The position numbers and the translations under genes were made by a program. Positions 8,226 through 13,497 of a DNA stretch of 35,002 nucleotides are shown piece after piece. Below the pieces are notes generated by a model. That model did not search any database. It worked only from the letters and a program-made list of their open reading frames with translations, and had not been told where the DNA came from. Position 1 is the first letter of the stretch. Every line of letters begins with the position of its first letter. This DNA is from Thermoanaerobacter uzonensis DSM 18761. Its GTDB lineage: Bacteria; Bacillota; Thermoanaerobacteria; Thermoanaerobacterales; Thermoanaerobacteraceae. Where the stretch lies: contig NZ_FQUR01000012.1 of assembly GCF_900129115.1 (NCBI RefSeq), forward strand, positions 1-35,002, given 5' to 3'.

Positions 8226-8591
8226 TTAATTTCCATCCTTTCTATAAATTTTTAATATTGTACCTATTTTTATATTCGGTAAAACACCCTTTAATCGTAT
8301 ATCACCAGGTAGCAGAGAAGTAACATTTTCGAATTTTAGAGTACAATGTCCAAGCAGCTGAAGATTTTTATTAACTTCTGAACCTACTTCTTCAATTTCA
8401 AATAACTGCCCATCAATTACCAAGAAGTCTCCTCTTTCCACTTCTCCTTTTAGCTCTTCAATAGTATGCAAAAAAGAAATTTCCGCAAGTTCCGGTGGCG
8501 CATCTTCATTAAAAATTATAGCTAAACCTATTTGTGCTAACTCTTGAGCTTGTACTCCTATTTTTGTAATTTTGGTTTCGTATATTACCAT
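8226..8591 (-). CDS. srlB: PTS glucitol/sorbitol-specific EIIA component
   Basis: The 121-residue protein matches the glucitol-family EIIA (GutB/SrlB) in size. It has FLHTIEELKG, containing His42 as the probable phosphorylated residue, followed by GQLFEIEEVGSEVNKNLQLLGH, shared with the family. It accepts phosphate from HPr and passes it to the EIIB cysteine of SrlE. The ATG at 8591, with GAGGAGGGA upstream, is preferred; an in-frame extension to 8645 would run through the promoter and operator. It starts a second transcription unit with its own promoter (8650-8678) and is separated from srlE by a hairpin. Its stop codon sits just ahead of the oxidoreductase start. Confidence 0.9.
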   Translation of the reverse strand: MVIYETKITKIGVQAQELAQIGLAIIFNEDAPPELAEISFLHTIEELKGEVERGDFLVIDGQLFEIEEVGSEVNKNLQLLGHCTLKFENVTSLLPGDIRLKGVLPNIKIGTILKIYRKDGN

Positions 8592-8610
8592 TTGCTCCCT
8601 CCTCTGTGAT

Positions 8611-8645
8611 TTGAACAATTGTTCTATTAAAGAAAGTTTGTTCAA
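8611..8645. promoter_or_regulatory. candidate operator upstream of srlB
   Basis: On the + strand TTGAACAATTG (8611-8621) extends into the perfect palindrome GAACAATTGTTC (8613-8624). A further half-site GTTCAA lies at 8640-8645. On the minus strand the TGAACA/AGAACA units are 19 bases apart. The array begins 5 bases after the -10 box of the srlB promoter, where a bound protein would block initiation. It shares TTGAACAATTG with the regulator's own promoter region. Confidence 0.5.
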
Positions 8646-8649
8646 CTAA

Positions 8650-8678
8650 ATTATACCCCTTCAATTTTTCTCTGTCAA
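8650..8678 (-). promoter_or_regulatory. internal sigma-A promoter of srlB and downstream catabolic genes
   Basis: TTGACA (8673-8678) and TATAAT (8650-8655) are both consensus on the minus strand, with a 17-base spacer. The predicted start is near 8643, about 50 bases before the srlB ATG. This divides the locus into a membrane-PTS unit and an EIIA-plus-enzymes unit. Confidence 0.8.
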
Positions 8679-8697
8679 ATACAATTTCTAAAAATGA

Positions 8698-8733
8698 GAA
8701 ATAATAGAGCAGAGTATTCTGCCCTATTATTTC
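8698..8733 (-). terminator. hairpin terminator/attenuator between srlE and srlB
   Basis: GAAATAATAGAGCAGA (8698-8713) pairs with 8718-8733 over 16 positions with one A-C mismatch and a GTAT loop. Reading the minus strand, the stem is followed by TCATTTTTAG, a modest T-tract. It lies 8 bases past the srlE stop and 20 bases before the internal promoter's -35, so it probably ends or reduces the gutM-srlA-srlE transcript. Confidence 0.65.
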
Positions 8734-8741
8734 TATTTTCT

Positions 8742-9734
8742 TTAATATAAACCAAAGCTAAACAAATAAGCAATTAATACCGCAATGGGACCTGTAAATA
8801 ATCTTGATATTAGAATAGCACTTACACCAATAGAATTAGTTTCCGGTTTAGCTTCCCCTAAACTCAACCCTACAGGTATAAAGTCACATCCAACTTGTGG
8901 ATCTATTGCAAATAGAGCCGGTAAAGCAAACTGTGGAGGAATTGTACCTTTTCCAATTTCTACTCCTAATAACACCCCAATTACTTGAGCAATTACAGCA
9001 CCTGGCCCTAACAAAGGTGAAAGTAATGGGAAACCTGCAATTATAGAAATAATCAATAATCCCACTATATTGTTAGCAAGAGGAGCTATTAAATTTGCTA
9101 ATGCTTTTCCTATTCCAGTAGCATTTATTATTCCAATTATAGTAGCAACAAAAGCCATAAAAGGTATTATATTTCTTAACAATTGATCAATTGTTTTTCT
9201 TCCAGCTTGATACAAAGTACCTACAACTCCGCCCATTGCTCTTCCAAATCGCTCAAGTATATTCCCTTTTGGCAAACCATTGTGTTTTATTTCTGGTTTT
9301 GGAGTAAAAGTCTCTTTTTTGGATTCATCTGAGATAATCTGAATATTCGAAATATTATTCTCGCTTTCATCTGCTAAAGAAATATCATTTTCTCGGACTC
9401 CAGAAACATAAATATCTTCTACAATATAGTCGGCAAGAGGTCCAGTAGGTCCAACGGGAGTTAAATTTATTGTGGGAATTCTTTTCTTAGGATATACACC
9501 TGCTCTTGCAGTACCACCACAGTCAATTACTACACAACATATTTCATCTTCTGGTACCGGATTTCTAAAGCCATCTATTGCTACACCTCCCGTAAGTTCA
9601 GCAATTCGTTGCGCAATAGGATGAATGCCTCCTCCTGTAATAGAAGCTATTTTATTTTTCTTTTCAGTAGGTTTAATTATTAAAGGTCCTCCCCACCCAT
9701 TGCTGCCTTTTTTAATAATAACCGCTCTATACAT
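8742..9734 (-). CDS. srlE: PTS glucitol/sorbitol-specific EIIB(C) component
   Basis: The 330-residue protein has an N-terminal EIIB domain with the phosphorylation cysteine Cys72 in VVIDCGGTARAGVYPKK; Cys66 and Cys67 lie just before it. A hydrophilic linker spans about residues 115-165. A membrane EIIC part follows, with hydrophobic helices from about residue 185 to the end (FMAFVATIIGIINATGIGKA, LLIISIIAGFPLLSPLLGPG). It is the standard SrlE/GutE layout. SrlE works with SrlA and SrlB to import and phosphorylate a polyol. The srlA stop is 13 bases upstream and AAGGGGGTG precedes ATG 9734. The glucitol family includes transporters for other sugar alcohols, so substrate is not fixed by homology. 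Confidence 0.93.
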   Translation of the reverse strand: MYRAVIIKKGSNGWGGPLIIKPTEKKNKIASITGGGIHPIAQRIAELTGGVAIDGFRNPVPEDEICCVVIDCGGTARAGVYPKKRIPTINLTPVGPTGPLADYIVEDIYVSGVRENDISLADESENNISNIQIISDESKKETFTPKPEIKHNGLPKGNILERFGRAMGGVVGTLYQAGRKTIDQLLRNIIPFMAFVATIIGIINATGIGKALANLIAPLANNIVGLLIISIIAGFPLLSPLLGPGAVIAQVIGVLLGVEIGKGTIPPQFALPALFAIDPQVGCDFIPVGLSLGEAKPETNSIGVSAILISRLFTGPIAVLIAYLFSFGLY

Positions 9735-9747
9735 ACTTCACACCCCC

Positions 9748-10275
9748 TTATAATTCAATACCTTGTTGTTTTGCCAATCGTAGTGTTAATTTTTCTGTAA
9801 CAATACCGCGTATGAAAATAACGATTACACCAACTAAAAAATATCTTATTGCTAATCCTCCTATAGGTAATCCCAATTTTTCAACACCATGTGCTATTCC
9901 TAGGTATACAAACAGTTCTGCTGGATTAGCATGTGGAAACAAGCCTGTAATAGGATGTACAAATGAAACAGCAGCGTCATAAAATGCAGGTTTATATTTT
10001 TCAGGTAAAAATCTACCAAAAGTATACGCCATAGGATTAGTTAAGAAAAAGACTGCTACTATTGGCATCACAGTATATCTTAGAATTGCATACTTACCCA
10101 ACGACATTCCCCAGCTATTAACTCTTTCTTCACCAATAAACATTATTAAAGCATTGACCGCTGTCATTAAAGTAACAAGAGTAGGTATTATACCTGTCAG
10201 CAGTCCAACAAATGTTTTCCCTCCTTCTTGAAACACACCTATAAAAGCTTGTGCAAAATCAGCAAGATAACTCAT
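9748..10275 (-). CDS. srlA: PTS glucitol/sorbitol-specific EIIC2 membrane component
   Basis: The 175-residue, mainly hydrophobic protein matches SrlA/GutA in length and sequence. It begins MSYLADFAQAFIGVFQEGGK, has a transmembrane helix at about 25-46, and contains AVSFVHPITGLFPHANPAELFVYLGIA in the centre. It forms the sugar channel with the EIIC part of SrlE. The AAAGGAG site lies directly upstream of ATG 10275. It follows gutM after 153 bases that contain an unexplained strong ribosome-binding site (see 10298-10342). Confidence 0.92.
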   Translation of the reverse strand: MSYLADFAQAFIGVFQEGGKTFVGLLTGIIPTLVTLMTAVNALIMFIGEERVNSWGMSLGKYAILRYTVMPIVAVFFLTNPMAYTFGRFLPEKYKPAFYDAAVSFVHPITGLFPHANPAELFVYLGIAHGVEKLGLPIGGLAIRYFLVGVIVIFIRGIVTEKLTLRLAKQQGIEL

Positions 10276-10297
10276 CTTTCAACACTCCTTTTTACAC

Positions 10298-10342
10298 TTA
10301 GTTAATTTTTATAATAATATTATTTTTCTGGTTTTTTGTAAT
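10298..10342 (-). CDS. possible 14-codon leader ORF with ATT start between gutM and srlA
   Basis: On the minus strand a very strong Shine-Dalgarno, AAAGGAGGGA (10348-10357), is followed at proper spacing by ATT and 13 further codons ending at TAA (10298-10300). The would-be peptide is MTKNQKNNIIIKIN if ATT initiates. No ATG, GTG or TTG is correctly placed. It may be a leader peptide, a decayed small gene whose start codon mutated, or a ribosome standby site. Translation is unproven. Confidence 0.25.
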   Translation of the reverse strand: MTKNQKNNIIIKIN

Positions 10343-10428
10343 CTTTATCCCTCCTTTCTAACATTATTTTTGTGTCAATAATTAAAATAATTGTTTACAA
10401 ATAATTTTTAACAAAGCACCATTTAAAC

Positions 10429-10800
10429 TTAATCCTTTTCATTGAGAATTGAAATATTTGCAATAGCTTTTTCATATGCTTGTTTAATAGGGTTACTCAA
10501 CAACATTTTATTAGTTTCATCCAAAAGATTTTTGTTAATTAATTCCTCAAGTCTTCTAAACCGAGCTAATACTGTTATTCCATTTAAAACCATACAATCT
10601 ATTATTTTATAGTTACTATCAACAGCCATTATTAGAATCGCTCCACTGGAAAAATATCCTTTCTTAGTACCAACGACCAGTTTCCCTTTAGTGGCTAATT
10701 TATTACTAACTTCATGATAATTTTTTATTTGAAAATAAGTAAATATACTCTGAATAATCCACAATATCCCTATTACCAAAAGAATATTCTTGAAATCCAT
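10429..10800 (-). CDS. gutM: GutM-like glucitol operon activator protein
   Basis: The 123-residue protein has an N-terminal hydrophobic segment (residues 5-20, NILLVIGILWIIQSIF) and then a soluble part with GKLVVGTKKGYFSSGAILI. That profile matches the GutM family, encoded with srl/gut PTS genes and described as an activator of the glucitol operon in Escherichia coli. The ATG at 10800, with AGAGG 9 bases upstream, is preferred over a TTG at 10809. It is first in the operon, behind a consensus promoter. In this locus the DNA-binding regulator is SorC-type rather than GutR/SrlR, so how GutM would act here is unclear. Confidence 0.82.
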   Translation of the reverse strand: MDFKNILLVIGILWIIQSIFTYFQIKNYHEVSNKLATKGKLVVGTKKGYFSSGAILIMAVDSNYKIIDCMVLNGITVLARFRRLEELINKNLLDETNKMLLSNPIKQAYEKAIANISILNEKD

Positions 10801-10816
10801 ATCAACCAACCTCTTT

Positions 10817-10851
10817 ATTGAACATTTGATATTTTAAATTTCATTTGTTCA
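10817..10851. promoter_or_regulatory. candidate operator at the gutM promoter
   Basis: On the + strand ATTGAACATTTGATAT (10817-10832) matches the 259-274 block with one difference. An opposing TTTGTTCA (10844-10851) makes an imperfect inverted repeat, TGAACA-(n)-TGTTCA. It begins 9 bases after the -10 box and so covers the predicted transcription start. Confidence 0.5.
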
Positions 10852-10860
10852 GTTTATTTC

Positions 10861-10890
10861 ATTATATCAAACGAGCTCTAAAATTGTCAA
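10861..10890 (-). promoter_or_regulatory. main sigma-A promoter of the gutM-srlAE unit
   Basis: Both boxes are consensus on the minus strand: TTGACA (10885-10890) and TATAAT (10861-10866), with an 18-base spacer. The predicted start is near 10853, about 53 bases before the gutM ATG. Confidence 0.85.
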
Positions 10891-11008
10891 TACATTTTAA
10901 ATATTTCTTTAAATTGTTTTTTATTTAACAATTAGATTTTAAACATTTGCTAATTATTATTTTTCGAGTTGCAACTTTTTTTATAATCTTCAATCAAAAA
11001 TAGATATA

Positions 11009-11054
11009 AAAATAGTCCCAATACACACCTTTTTTTGTGTATTGGGACTATTTT
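11009..11054 (-). terminator. intrinsic terminator of the creatininase-family gene
   Basis: AAAATAGTCCCAATACAC (11009-11026) and its exact complement (11037-11054) form an 18-bp stem with a 10-base loop. On the minus strand T-rich sequence follows (TTTTTATATC). It begins 9 bases after the creatininase stop. Confidence 0.88.
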
Positions 11055-11063
11055 ACGTATACC

Positions 11064-11789
11064 TTATTCCTCTACAAAATATTTTCCTTCACGGATATCG
11101 AAGATTATCTTTATAATTTTATCTGTCAATAATTCGAAAATTTTTTCACCCTTTTCTTTTGTTGCAAGAGTAGCATCTCCAGACATGGCATTTTCATAAA
11201 GTACTTTTCCTCTGTCTTTAAAGTAAACCCTATAAAGAGGCTTTTTTAAATTTTTTGTCGCTTTATCCATTTGAACAAGTCTTTCATCGTAATATAAAAT
11301 GGCAGATGTTTCATCTTCTCCTGCATGGCCTTGACCTTGTGTGATAGTAAGTATTTCCTTTGTAAAGTCCAGCCACCAATTTATTGTTAAAACTACCATT
11401 CCAAGCTGGACTAGCTTTTCACTGGCAAGATTGAGAGCATTTATGTTTCCCCCATGTCCGTTTAAAAAAATAAGTTTTTTAAGTCCATTTTCATATAAGC
11501 TTTTACCCACTGCATACACGTACTCCGCTAATACTTCTGAAGGCACATGAATTGTGCCAGGGTAGACAGATAAGTCGTAACTTTGCCCATATGGTATTTC
11601 AGGTGCAATCCACACATAATCGCCAATTTTTCTTTCAATCATCTCACAAAAAAGTCTAGGCGAAAAAATATCAGTTCCCAAAGGAAGGTGATGTCCATGA
11701 GCCTCAACAGAGCCTACAGGAATTATAACTATATCTGATTTTTGCAAGTTTTTTTGAAAGTCATCAGAAGCATAGTTTATTAAATACAT
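11064..11789 (-). CDS. creatininase-family metal-dependent amidohydrolase
   Basis: The 241-residue protein has the family metal-binding pattern Glu29-x-His31 ... Asp40 in GSVEAHGHHLPLGTD and a second motif, FLNGHGGN. Known family members hydrolyse cyclic or formyl amides (creatinine; a formylaminopyrimidine in flavin/deazaflavin synthesis) or act in mycofactocin maturation. Nothing nearby identifies a substrate. The ATG at 11789, with GAGAGGAG upstream, is preferred over the in-frame ATG at 11834. It is apparently monocistronic with its own terminator, and a promoter-like TATAAT lies at 11910-11915. The long leader contains a five-codon ORF with a strong ribosome site. Confidence 0.85.
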   Translation of the reverse strand: MYLINYASDDFQKNLQKSDIVIIPVGSVEAHGHHLPLGTDIFSPRLFCEMIERKIGDYVWIAPEIPYGQSYDLSVYPGTIHVPSEVLAEYVYAVGKSLYENGLKKLIFLNGHGGNINALNLASEKLVQLGMVVLTINWWLDFTKEILTITQGQGHAGEDETSAILYYDERLVQMDKATKNLKKPLYRVYFKDRGKVLYENAMSGDATLATKEKGEKIFELLTDKIIKIIFDIREGKYFVEE

Positions 11790-11858
11790 GTAACTCCTCT
11801 CCCTATTTTGATTATTACAAATTAAGGGTATCATAATTCAAATCAAATTTAAATATAC

Positions 11859-11876
11859 CTACATCATTCTCATCAT
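11859..11876 (-). CDS. putative five-codon leader ORF (Met-Met-Arg-Met-Met)
   Basis: On the minus strand AGGAGG (11886-11891) is followed 9 bases later by ATGATGAGAATGATGTAG. The site is stronger than many real gene starts nearby. It lies about 30 bases inside the predicted creatininase-gene transcript, 70 bases before its ATG. Four of the five codons are Met, which would suit a methionine-sensing leader, but there is no clear attenuator hairpin, so this is only a candidate. Confidence 0.3.
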   Translation of the reverse strand: MMRMM

Positions 11877-11909
11877 AATATTTTTCCTCCTTTCTTCCTT
11901 TCAAAAATA

Positions 11910-11915
11910 ATTATA
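11910..11915 (-). promoter_or_regulatory. probable -10 box for the creatininase-family gene
   Basis: TATAAT on the minus strand is preceded by GGCGGTG. The -35 position holds only weak matches (CATAAG/ATAAGT around 11933-11939). It is placed to drive a leader of about 115 bases. Confidence 0.4.
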
Positions 11916-11948
11916 CACCGCCATTATGAAAAACTTATGAACCAGTTT

Positions 11949-12239
11949 TTATAGGAGAATTTTAACAGTAAACTTACTCCCTTTATTTATCTCGCTTTCA
12001 ACGTTCATTTTGCCTCCATGGGCTAGTACTATGGCTTTTGCAATCGAAAGCCCTATTCCACTTCCACCTGTTTCACGATTTCTTGATTTTTCTCCTCTGT
12101 AAAACCTTTCAAAAATAAAAGGAATATCATCTTTTGATATGCCCATTCCATTATCTTCTACAATAAATACTGCATAATCGCCATCTTTATAAAAGTCTAT
12201 TTTTATTTTGCACCTACAGGAGTATATTTATTTGATTTC
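11949..12239 (-). pseudogene. remnant of a histidine kinase (C-terminal ATPase domain only)
   Basis: Read on the minus strand, the remnant has part of the N-box (SN..KYTPVGAK) and then, after a one-base shift in an A-run near 12205, KIKIDFYKDGDYAVFIVEDN. It continues with GMGISKDDIPFIFERFYRG, GGSGIGLSIAKAI and a normal C terminus. Restoring one A makes the ATPase region continuous. The sensor, HAMP and histidine-containing domains are absent, and upstream DNA instead encodes a SHOCT-like small ORF. The only open stretch with an ATG (12146) starts inside the conserved N/F-box region with no ribosome site, so it is not a gene. It resembles the intact kinase at 14462-15844. Confidence 0.8.
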
Positions 12240-12374
12240 TCCCTTGGCTAAGCGTATATCAAGTATTTTCTTTGCTTCATCCACTTTGTTTGCATTTAAA
12301 TTATTAATCATTCTTTGCAGGTCACCTGTTTTGTACAAATAAAAGCCAATTGCCAAGATTAATATAAAACCCAT
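12228..12374 (-). CDS. 48-residue membrane-anchored SHOCT-like small protein (C-terminally truncated)
   Basis: An ATG at 12374 with AAAGGAG upstream opens 48 codons. An N-terminal hydrophobic segment (MGFILILAIGFYLYKTG) is followed by a hydrophilic helix and VDEAKKILDIRLAKGEIK. The end resembles the start of the SHOCT short C-terminal domain (ILxxRxAKGEI), normally followed by an EEY...M..L segment that is missing here. The stop falls where sequence of the kinase remnant begins, pointing to a deletion that fused the two. It may still be expressed. SHOCT domains occur in small membrane proteins of unclear function. Confidence 0.6.
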   Translation of the reverse strand: MGFILILAIGFYLYKTGDLQRMINNLNANKVDEAKKILDIRLAKGEIK

Positions 12375-12569
12375 ACTTTTCAACTCCTTTCTATTTATCG
12401 AAAAATTGTTAACTTGCTTTCAACTTTATTTTAAAACTTACTTTTGAAAAAAATATGAAGAGAAAATAAATACAGTTTAATTAAAATAATTTCCAAAAGT
12501 AGGCGATTAGATTTTTGCGAACTGTGATGTATAATATATTAAAAGAAGTTTATCAAACTATTTTCATAA

Positions 12570-12644
12570 GCCAAGTTAAGGTACGCTCGCGGTGAAATTA
12601 CTTCAGACGAGTATACAGGAATAGTTAAAATGTTAAAAAAATAA
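12570..12644 (+). pseudogene. C-terminal remnant of a SHOCT-domain protein
   Basis: Frame 12570-12644 on the + strand reads AKLRYARGEITSDEYTGIVK followed by MLKK and a stop. This is the characteristic SHOCT domain core and end. An in-frame stop immediately upstream and the absence of a start or ribosome site show that the 5' part is gone. It is the complement, in content, of what the minus-strand ORF at 12228-12374 lacks, but it lies on the other strand. Confidence 0.65.
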
Positions 12645-12684
12645 GCTAAATAATTTGGCATTATTGCTGTTTACATTGCTCCTA

Positions 12685-12713
12685 TTGACATTTTATGATA
12701 AATTTTTTACAAT
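12685..12713 (+). promoter_or_regulatory. sigma-A promoter of the riboswitch-controlled exporter gene
   Basis: TTGACA (12685-12690) and TACAAT (12708-12713) with a 17-base spacer put the transcript start at about 12720, exactly where the aptamer's first stem begins. Confidence 0.8.
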
Positions 12714-12720
12714 ATATTGA

Positions 12721-12808
12721 GTAGAGGGGAGTAGTTCGCATAGCTTATATGTGGTAAAGTCAACATATCGGGAAACCCTGGCTTTACCTTAAAGAACGAG
12801 ACCTTTAC
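12721..12808 (+). ncRNA. yybP-ykoY manganese riboswitch aptamer
   Basis: The stretch has the family hallmarks GGGGAGTAG near the 5' end, GGGAAACCCTGGCTTTACC in the middle and ACGAGACCTTTAC at the 3' end. GTAGAGG (12721-12727) pairs with CCTTTAC (12802-12808), including one G-U, to close stem P1. Known members bind Mn2+ and turn on Mn2+ export genes. The downstream gene here is a UPF0016 exporter, as expected. The 3' strand of P1 is also part of the following terminator, so ligand binding should favour read-through. Confidence 0.85.
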
Positions 12809-12840
12809 ATAATATGTTTTACATATTATGTAAAGGTCTT
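12799..12840 (+). terminator. riboswitch expression-platform terminator
   Basis: AGACCTTTACATAATATGT (12799-12817) is an exact complement of 12821-12839, giving a 19-bp stem with a TTT loop and a weak T-rich tail (TTAATTTATTTA). Its left arm uses the CCTTTAC needed for aptamer stem P1, making the two structures mutually exclusive. Confidence 0.8.
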
Positions 12841-12883
12841 AATTTATTTATAGAGGAAATATAATAGTTGGGGAGGCAATAAA

Positions 12884-13444
12884 ATGGAGGCACTTGTCAC
12901 ATCATTTATCCTTATCTTTACTTCTGAGATGGGAGATAAGTCACAGCTCATGTCAATGGCCTTTGCTACTCTTTTTAAAGTAAGGACTGTTCTTATAAGT
13001 ATATTTATCGCAGCCTTGATAAACAATGGTATTGCTGTGATATTTGGTTCGTATATCACCGAATACATTCCCATTTTTTATATAAAATTTTCAGCTGCTT
13101 TATTATTTTTGTTTTTTGGAATTTCAACTTTAATAGAGGAAGAAACAAAACAGGAAAAAATAAAAAATTCAAAATACAGTCCTGTTGCAACTATTATAAG
13201 TACATATGTACTATCAGAATTTGGAGACAAAACGCAATTGGCTGCTATAGCTTTGACTGCATCATACAACAGTCCTCTGTACATATTAATAGGTACTATG
13301 CTTGGGATATTTTTAGCAGATATATTAGGAATAATTGTAGGTATCTATTTCAATAAAAAAATTCCCTCTCAATACTTAAAATATCTATCTTCTTTCATAT
13401 TCATCGCCTTTGGCCTTTCTACTTTGTATAAATTGTTTTTCTAA
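12884..13444 (+). CDS. UPF0016/GDT1-family Mn2+ (or Ca2+/Mn2+) exporter
   Basis: The 186-residue membrane protein consists of two homologous halves, each with the family signature E-x-G-D-(K/R)-(S/T): EMGDKS at residues 15-20 and EFGDKT at 112-117. About six transmembrane helices are visible. The charged loop at 85-100 separates the halves. Bacterial members (MneA/Mnx type) export manganese; eukaryotic TMEM165/GDT1 move Mn2+/Ca2+ in the Golgi. GGGGAGG precedes ATG 12884. An upstream Mn2+ riboswitch with a terminator platform controls it, so expression should rise when cytoplasmic Mn2+ is high. The metal assignment comes from that riboswitch as well as homology. Confidence 0.93.
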   Translation: MEALVTSFILIFTSEMGDKSQLMSMAFATLFKVRTVLISIFIAALINNGIAVIFGSYITEYIPIFYIKFSAALLFLFFGISTLIEEETKQEKIKNSKYSPVATIISTYVLSEFGDKTQLAAIALTASYNSPLYILIGTMLGIFLADILGIIVGIYFNKKIPSQYLKYLSSFIFIAFGLSTLYKLFF

Positions 13445-13481
13445 GCCAAAAACGGGTACTTAAATTGTACCCGTTTTTGGC
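13445..13481. terminator. bidirectional terminator between the exporter and LysM/SleB gene
   Basis: GCCAAAAACGGGTAC (13445-13459) and its exact complement (13467-13481) form a 15-bp stem with a 7-base loop, flanked by T-rich or A-rich arms. It sits directly after the exporter stop codon and before the convergent hydrolase gene. Confidence 0.85.
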
Positions 13482-13497
13482 CCTCTCATCGGAAGTT

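Noticed and set aside
11949-12146. 65-codon open frame as an independent small gene
   Set aside because: It begins within conserved kinase motifs without a ribosome site and the homology continues upstream of its ATG; it is part of a pseudogene.
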